Assembly: GCA_963838805.1 (NCBI GenBank)
Contig: CAWISK010000008.1
Span: 1 to 64,000, forward strand
DNA: 64,000 nt
DNA from: CAVRQM01 sp963838805
GTDB lineage: Bacteria > Pseudomonadota > Alphaproteobacteria > Acetobacterales > Acetobacteraceae
Direction of reading: 5' to 3'
Part shown: piece after piece, positions 59,686 through 64,000 of the stretch
How positions within the stretch are numbered: the first letter of the stretch is position 1
How the letters are laid out: every line of letters begins with the position of its first letter
Notes under the pieces: model-generated
Databases searched by the model: none
What the model was told of the DNA's origin: nothing
Seen by the model: the letters and a program-made list of their open reading frames with translations, nothing else
Translations under genes and position numbers: made by a program

Positions 59686-61193
59686 GTGGCCACGCAGTCC
59701 GCGACCCGCCGCCCCAATATCCTGATGCTGATGGCCGACCAGCTCACGCCCTTCGTGCTGGGCGCCTACGGCGGCCGCGCGCGCACCCCCACGATGGATG
59801 CGCTGGCCGAACGCGGCGTGGTGTTCGAGCGTGCCTATTGCAACAGCCCGCTCTGCGCGCCGTCGCGCGCGGTGCTGCTGACCGGGCGACTGCCGTCGCG
59901 CATCGGCGCCTATGACAACGCCGCCGACTTTTCGGTACAGACGCCCACCTTCGCGCACTATCTGCGCCTGGCCGGCTACCGCACCATCCTGTCGGGCAAG
60001 ATGCATCTGTGCGGTGCCGATCAGCTGCATGGGTTCGAGCAGCGGCTGACCACCGACATCTATCCCGCCGATCTCGGCTGGACGCCGGACTGGACGCGCC
60101 CGGCGAACGCCCGGAGTGGTACCACACGATGGAAAGCGTGACGCAGGCCGGACTCTGTGCGCGCACCAATCAGATCGACTTCGACGAGGAGGTCGTCTGG
60201 GCCGCGCGGCAATCGCTGTTCGATATCGCGCGCGGCAATGACGACCGCCCGTTCTGCATGGTGGTCTCGCTCACCCACCCGCACGACCCGTTCACCGTGC
60301 CGGAGCCGTGGTGGAGCCGCCATGCCGACGTGCCGGGGCCGAGCGTCACAGCCTCCGCCGCCGATCCGCATTCGCGCCGCCTGCGCCATGTCATCGGCCT
60401 CGATTTGCAGACCCCTACGCCGGAGCAGGAACGGGCGGCGCGGCGCGCCTATTACGGTGCCGTGTCGTTCGTCGATGACCAGTTCGGCCTTGTGCTGGGC
60501 GCGCTGCGCGACGCGCGGCTGGCCGACAACACGATCGTCGTCGTGCTGGCCGATCACGGCGAGATGTTGGGCGAGCACGGGCTGTGGTTCAAGATGTCGT
60601 TCCGTGAGGGTGCGGCCCGCATTCCGCTCATCGTCCACGCACCCGGCCGGTTCGCGCAGCGGCGGGTGGTGTCCTGCGTATCCAGCGTCGATCTGCTGCC
60701 CACGCTCGCGGCAATCGCCGGCGGCGGGGCCGAGCCGGATTATGCGACGGCACTCGACGGCCGCAGCCTGCTGCCGCATCTGTCCGGCACCGGCGGCCAT
60801 GACGAGGTGATCGGTGAATATCTGGCCGAGGGCGTGACGGCGCCGATGGTCATGATCCGCCGCGGCGACGAGAAATACATCCACACGCCCTCGGACCCCG
60901 ACCAGCTTTTCGACCTCGCGGCGGACCCGGACGAAACGCGCAACATCGCCGAGACACGGCCAGAACTGGCGCAGAGCTACGAGGCCGAAGTGGTGCAGCG
61001 CTGGGACATCGACGCCCTGCACGCCGAGGTGCTGGCGAGCCAGAGGCGCCGCGCACTCGTGGCCCGCGCACTGGCGACCGGCGAGCCCGAATCCTGGGAT
61101 TGGCAGCCGAAGCGCGACGCCAGCCGGCTGTACGTGCGCAGCCACATGAAGCTTGAGGATATCGAGGCGATGGCGCGGTTCCCGAGAGTATGA
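59686..61193 (+). CDS. betC: Choline-sulfatase (apparent -1 frame break)
   Basis: BetC cleaves choline-O-sulfate to choline and sulfate. GTG 59686 follows the DUF4337 stop by 2 bases. The sulfatase signature with the formylglycine cysteine is CNSPLCAPSRAVLLTGRLPS. GKMHLCGADQLHGFE and the C-terminal SHMKLEDIEAMARFPRV are typical of BetC rather than of aryl sulfatases. One G is missing at about 60102-60103 (PGERPEWYHTM), giving a repaired length of about 502 residues. Choline released here could be oxidised to betaine, but betA/betB are not in the window. Confidence 0.88.
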
Positions 61194-61204
61194 TCCCGCC
61201 TGGA

Positions 61205-62089
61205 TCAGACCGTCTCATATCCGATCTGGACGGCTGATCCAGGCACGAGAGCCTCGCCCAGGCTCAGTATCCCGGCGCCCGTCAGCACGTGGCTGTCGCG
61301 ATGCACGAGGATCTCCCCGCCGCCATCCGTGGCGACATAGGTGCCGTTGGCGCTCTGATCGGTCAGCACAAAGCGGCCGTTGCGGCAATCGATGCAGGCG
61401 TGCAGGCGCGAGACGACCGCGTGCGGCACCATCAGGTCGTTCTGCTCGGCCCGCCCGATGGTCAGCGTCGGGCAGCCCTCGTGCAGCGTGACCCGCCAGT
61501 CGCCACGGACGAGCAGCAGCCCCGTGCCGCTGTGCTGCTCCCGCGCCGAAGGCGCTTGCATCAGTGTCGCATCCGTCGCGTCCCAGACCAGCTCGTGGAT
61601 GGCCGCCTGCTCGCGCCGGCCTCGCAGCGGTGCCAGATAGATCTCGCGGCATGCGTCGCGCAGGGCTTTGGGCAGGCGTGTGACCGCACCGTCCGTGATC
61701 AGAATCTGGCCGGGCTTCGCCTGCTCCGTGATGCGCGCGAGGAGGTTCACGGCGTCGCCGAAAATGTCGTGTCTCTCGATGAGGGCGTGCCCATAGTGCA
61801 CGCCGATGTGGATCGCGATCGGCCTGCCCGCCGCGGTCATTTTGCCGGTGATCCGGTGCTGCATGGCGCGGGCGGCTTCGGCGGCGGCTTCCGGCGACGG
61901 AAAGCTCGACATCACGCCATCGCCCATGGTCTTGACGGCCGTGCCGCCGTGCCCGCGCGTCACGTCCCGCATGATCGCGAGGCACCGGGCGACGATCTCG
62001 CGCGCCTGCACATCCCCGAGCGACGTGTACAGCTGCGTCGAGCCGGATATGTCTGCAAGCAGAACCGCGATTTCCGCTTCCTGCGGCAC
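61205..62089 (-). CDS. Adenylate/guanylate cyclase fused to an FHA domain
   Basis: GTG 62089, preceded by GAGGGGGG, starts a class III nucleotide cyclase domain (VLLADISGSTQLYTSLGD, then AVKTMGDGVMSSFPSPEAA and DAVNLLARI, with both metal-binding Asp). A C-terminal FHA domain (about residues 195-290) has LTIGRAEQNDLMVPHAVVSR and SANGTYVATDG, the phosphothreonine-binding pattern. The product of 294 residues would link cyclic nucleotide signalling to a Ser/Thr kinase. No kinase gene is seen nearby. The start is a GTG, so the N-terminus is less certain. Confidence 0.83.
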   Translation of the reverse strand: MPQEAEIAVLLADISGSTQLYTSLGDVQAREIVARCLAIMRDVTRGHGGTAVKTMGDGVMSSFPSPEAAAEAARAMQHRITGKMTAAGRPIAIHIGVHYGHALIERHDIFGDAVNLLARITEQAKPGQILITDGAVTRLPKALRDACREIYLAPLRGRREQAAIHELVWDATDATLMQAPSAREQHSGTGLLLVRGDWRVTLHEGCPTLTIGRAEQNDLMVPHAVVSRLHACIDCRNGRFVLTDQSANGTYVATDGGGEILVHRDSHVLTGAGILSLGEALVPGSAVQIGYETV

Positions 62090-62099
62090 CGTGCCCCCC

Positions 62100-62681
62100 T
62101 CACGCCTCCGCCGGCTCGATCCATTTCTGTACGTGCGGGGCCCGATACGCGCGCAGCTTCTCCAACAAATCCGTGGCACTCTGCGCAGCCAGCAGCATCG
62201 TCCGGTGCTCGGCGCGCATGAACCGCTCCGCCGCCGCGTGGTCGAGAAAGCCGATCAACCCGTCATAGAAGCCGGCCACGTTCAGCAGCGCGCACGGCTT
62301 GGCGTGATCGCCTAACTGGCCCCAGGTCCAGATCTCGAAGATCTCCTCCAGCGTGCCGGCGCCGCCGGGCAGCGCCACGAAGGCGTCGGACAGCTCGGCC
62401 ATCATCGCCTTGCGCGCGTGCATCAACTCGACCACGCGCAGCTCCGAGAGCCCGCGATGGCCGATCTCGCGCTGCATCAGCGCGCGCGGGATCACCCCGA
62501 TAACCTCGCCGCCGGCTTCCAGCGCCGCATCGGCCACGGCGCCCATCAGCCCCACCGAGGCGCCGCCATAGACGATCCCGATGCCGAGTTCCGCCAGGCT
62601 GCGCCCCAGCTCGGCGGCGGTGTCGCGATAGACTGGCAGGCGCCCCGGATTCGAGCCGCAGAACACGCAGATGCGCCGCAT
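62100..62681 (-). CDS. LOG-family protein (cytokinin riboside 5'-monophosphate phosphoribohydrolase type)
   Basis: The 193-residue protein has the LOG signature PGGAGTLEEIFE and the upstream MHARKAMMAELSDAFVAL. Family members hydrolyse nucleotide 5'-monophosphates at the base. It opens with RRICVFCGSNPGRLPVYRD. The start ATG 62681 is 2 bases from the next upstream gene, so the two are likely cotranscribed. Confidence 0.88.
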   Translation of the reverse strand: MRRICVFCGSNPGRLPVYRDTAAELGRSLAELGIGIVYGGASVGLMGAVADAALEAGGEVIGVIPRALMQREIGHRGLSELRVVELMHARKAMMAELSDAFVALPGGAGTLEEIFEIWTWGQLGDHAKPCALLNVAGFYDGLIGFLDHAAAERFMRAEHRTMLLAAQSATDLLEKLRAYRAPHVQKWIEPAEA

Positions 62682-62683
62682 GG

Positions 62684-64000
62684 TCAGAAGCCGAACATGT
62701 GATCGAGGCTGAAGCCGCCGGCACTGTCCATCTGTCCATGATAGCCGAACAGCCGGCATGTCGTGTCGCGGATCAGCACGTAGCCGCCGTCGCCGCAGCC
62801 ATCGAGCGCCTCCGCCCCGAACACCTCGTCGGGAAACACCAGCGCCGAACCGGAGCAGGCGATGGCGAGCGGTGCCTCCGCCACCACCTTTCCCGCCGCG
62901 TCGTGCAGCAGCAGCGTCGTGCTTGACCGCGGGTGCCACGGCGCGGAGGCGGCATAGATCAGATGCGCGAAGCTGCGCCTTCCGCCGTGGCCGAGCTTCA
63001 GGAACAGCCGCGTGGACAGTCCCGGCGGCGGCCCGGAATAGGATTGCGGCTCGTCGCGATAGGTCATTGCCGTGTTGTAGATATGCGCGCCGAAACTGCT
63101 TTCGGCGACATGGAGGCTGCGGCGCTGCTCGGCGCGCACCAGCGCGTGCAGCCAGCCATCCGCCTCGCCGCCGTCACGAAAATCATAGACCAGTTCGGCA
63201 TGGCCGCCATCGGCGAGCGCGCCCTCCGGCAGCGCGTCGTCGAGATCGACGGCGATCGAATGATCGCGCTTCAGGCAGCCGAGGAAGCGCTCGGCGACGC
63301 GCTGGCCTTCGAGGTCGAACACATCGAGCCGCACCGGCAGCGTGCGCTGGCTCTCGGCCATTGGCGTCGGCTGGATCAGCGTGCGGAAATCCCGGCGCGG
63401 CAGCACCGGCACCGGCAACAGATAGCCGCGCCCGAGCAGCGGCGAGAGCGTGTTGATGCCCGGATCGGGTTGCAGCCCGGCGCGCTCGACATTAGCGTGG
63501 GCGATGCGGGTGCGCCCGTCCCGCGTCACCTCGTAGCGCGGCCGCGTCACGTGCCGGGCAGCACGCAGCTCGATCTGCTCCGGCCAGCGCAAATCCGGCA
63601 GCAATTCCGCAACGTCAAGCGGCAGCGTGGCATACGGCGCCACTTCCCGGTCGAGTGCCACCGGCCGCTCGGCTCCCATCCGGTCGAGCGCGATGCCGCC
63701 CGGCGGGATCGGTGCCGCATGGCTGTTCTGAACCCATAGCACCACCCGCTCGCCCGCGTCGGGTGCCGGGATGCCGGCATAGCGGTCGGACGGCCAGGCA
63801 TTGGCATCGTGCGTCACCGACAGGCTGGCGTCGTTGCCTGATCCGTATGTGTCCAACGCATACTTGACCACGTCATGCCCGGCCGCGCCGATGACGTGGA
63901 CGAACACTTGCCCGACGAATTGCGGCAGGCCGAAGCGCTGACGCAGTTCGGCACTGTCCAGCACGATGCCGGCGGCGCCCGCCGCCACCTCCTGCTCCCA
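62684..64000 (-). CDS. Unrecognised protein, N-terminus beyond the window (partial)
   Basis: At least 438 residues are open to the window edge; the start is outside. The protein has no membrane segment that I can see. It appears to be made of beta-rich modules, with segments such as VLWVQNSHAAPIPPGGIALD, PLLGRGYLLPVPVLPRR and YSGPPPGLSTRLFLKLG. I do not recognise a family. It is followed by the LOG gene after 2 bases. Confidence 0.65.
   Translation of the reverse strand, partial: WEQEVAAGAAGIVLDSAELRQRFGLPQFVGQVFVHVIGAAGHDVVKYALDTYGSGNDASLSVTHDANAWPSDRYAGIPAPDAGERVVLWVQNSHAAPIPPGGIALDRMGAERPVALDREVAPYATLPLDVAELLPDLRWPEQIELRAARHVTRPRYEVTRDGRTRIAHANVERAGLQPDPGINTLSPLLGRGYLLPVPVLPRRDFRTLIQPTPMAESQRTLPVRLDVFDLEGQRVAERFLGCLKRDHSIAVDLDDALPEGALADGGHAELVYDFRDGGEADGWLHALVRAEQRRSLHVAESSFGAHIYNTAMTYRDEPQSYSGPPPGLSTRLFLKLGHGGRRSFAHLIYAASAPWHPRSSTTLLLHDAAGKVVAEAPLAIACSGSALVFPDEVFGAEALDGCGDGGYVLIRDTTCRLFGYHGQMDSAGGFSLDHMFGF

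Overview
This window looks like the chromosome of a GC-rich alphaproteobacterium, most likely from the Acetobacteraceae/Rhodospirillales side. The clues are an ALAS-type hemA, an ATP12-type F1-ATPase assembly chaperone, a ChoXWV choline transporter with a BetC-type choline-sulfatase, an S10-spc-alpha ribosomal cluster with adk after secY, and very high third-position GC. The species cannot be named from the sequence alone.

Layout. 0-21.4 kb holds the end of rpoB, rpoC, a clear terminator and promoter, then rpsL-rpsG-tuf, the S10 and spc ribosomal genes, secY-adk, a new promoter inside the end of adk, and rpsM-rpsK-rpoA-rplQ. fusA is absent from its usual place between rpsG and tuf. 21.4-28.6 kb is a tightly overlapping housekeeping run: rarA, an RluA-family pseudouridine synthase, an AsmA-like protein, ATP12 chaperone, acylphosphatase and ilvD. 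28.6-32.8 kb (minus strand) has an RTX-like beta-roll protein and a two-domain glycosyltransferase. 32.9-36.0 kb is choXWV. 36.1-37.8 kb has an EamA exporter and a PRC-barrel exported protein. 37.8-42.2 kb is a CUT2 sugar ABC transporter with a GntR/FadR regulator. 42.3-48.9 kb has hemA and a lipoprotein, then divergently a transketolase-like gene, gap, pgk and a PfpI-like protein. 49-55.5 kb has small exported proteins, a ClpP-like protease, a cytochrome b561/cytochrome c fusion, a polysaccharide flippase and a glycosyltransferase-deacetylase fusion. 55.5-59.1 kb is an island-like segment lying between two copies of a tRNA-Val 5' region. It contains a 189-bp-repeat protein gene cut by an IS5-family element and a decayed second IS. 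59.1-64 kb has a DUF4337 protein, betC, an adenylate cyclase-FHA protein, a LOG-family protein and one unrecognised partial gene.

How the genes work together. The first third is the transcription and translation core. choXWV would import choline and BetC would release choline from choline-O-sulfate, but betA/betB are not in the window. tkt-like/gap/pgk form a central carbon cluster, although the transketolase-like protein has lost nearly all catalytic residues. The flippase, the glycosyltransferases and the deacetylase fusion point to surface polysaccharide.

A caution for the reader: 25 single-base frame breaks fall in 17 genes outside the IS elements, including rpoC, rpsG, secY, rpsM, ilvD, gap and pgk. 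By frame arithmetic 22 behave as one extra base and 3 as one missing base. Because viability requires these genes, insertion-biased sequence error is the most likely cause. I annotate each such gene as one CDS over its full span and give the break position.
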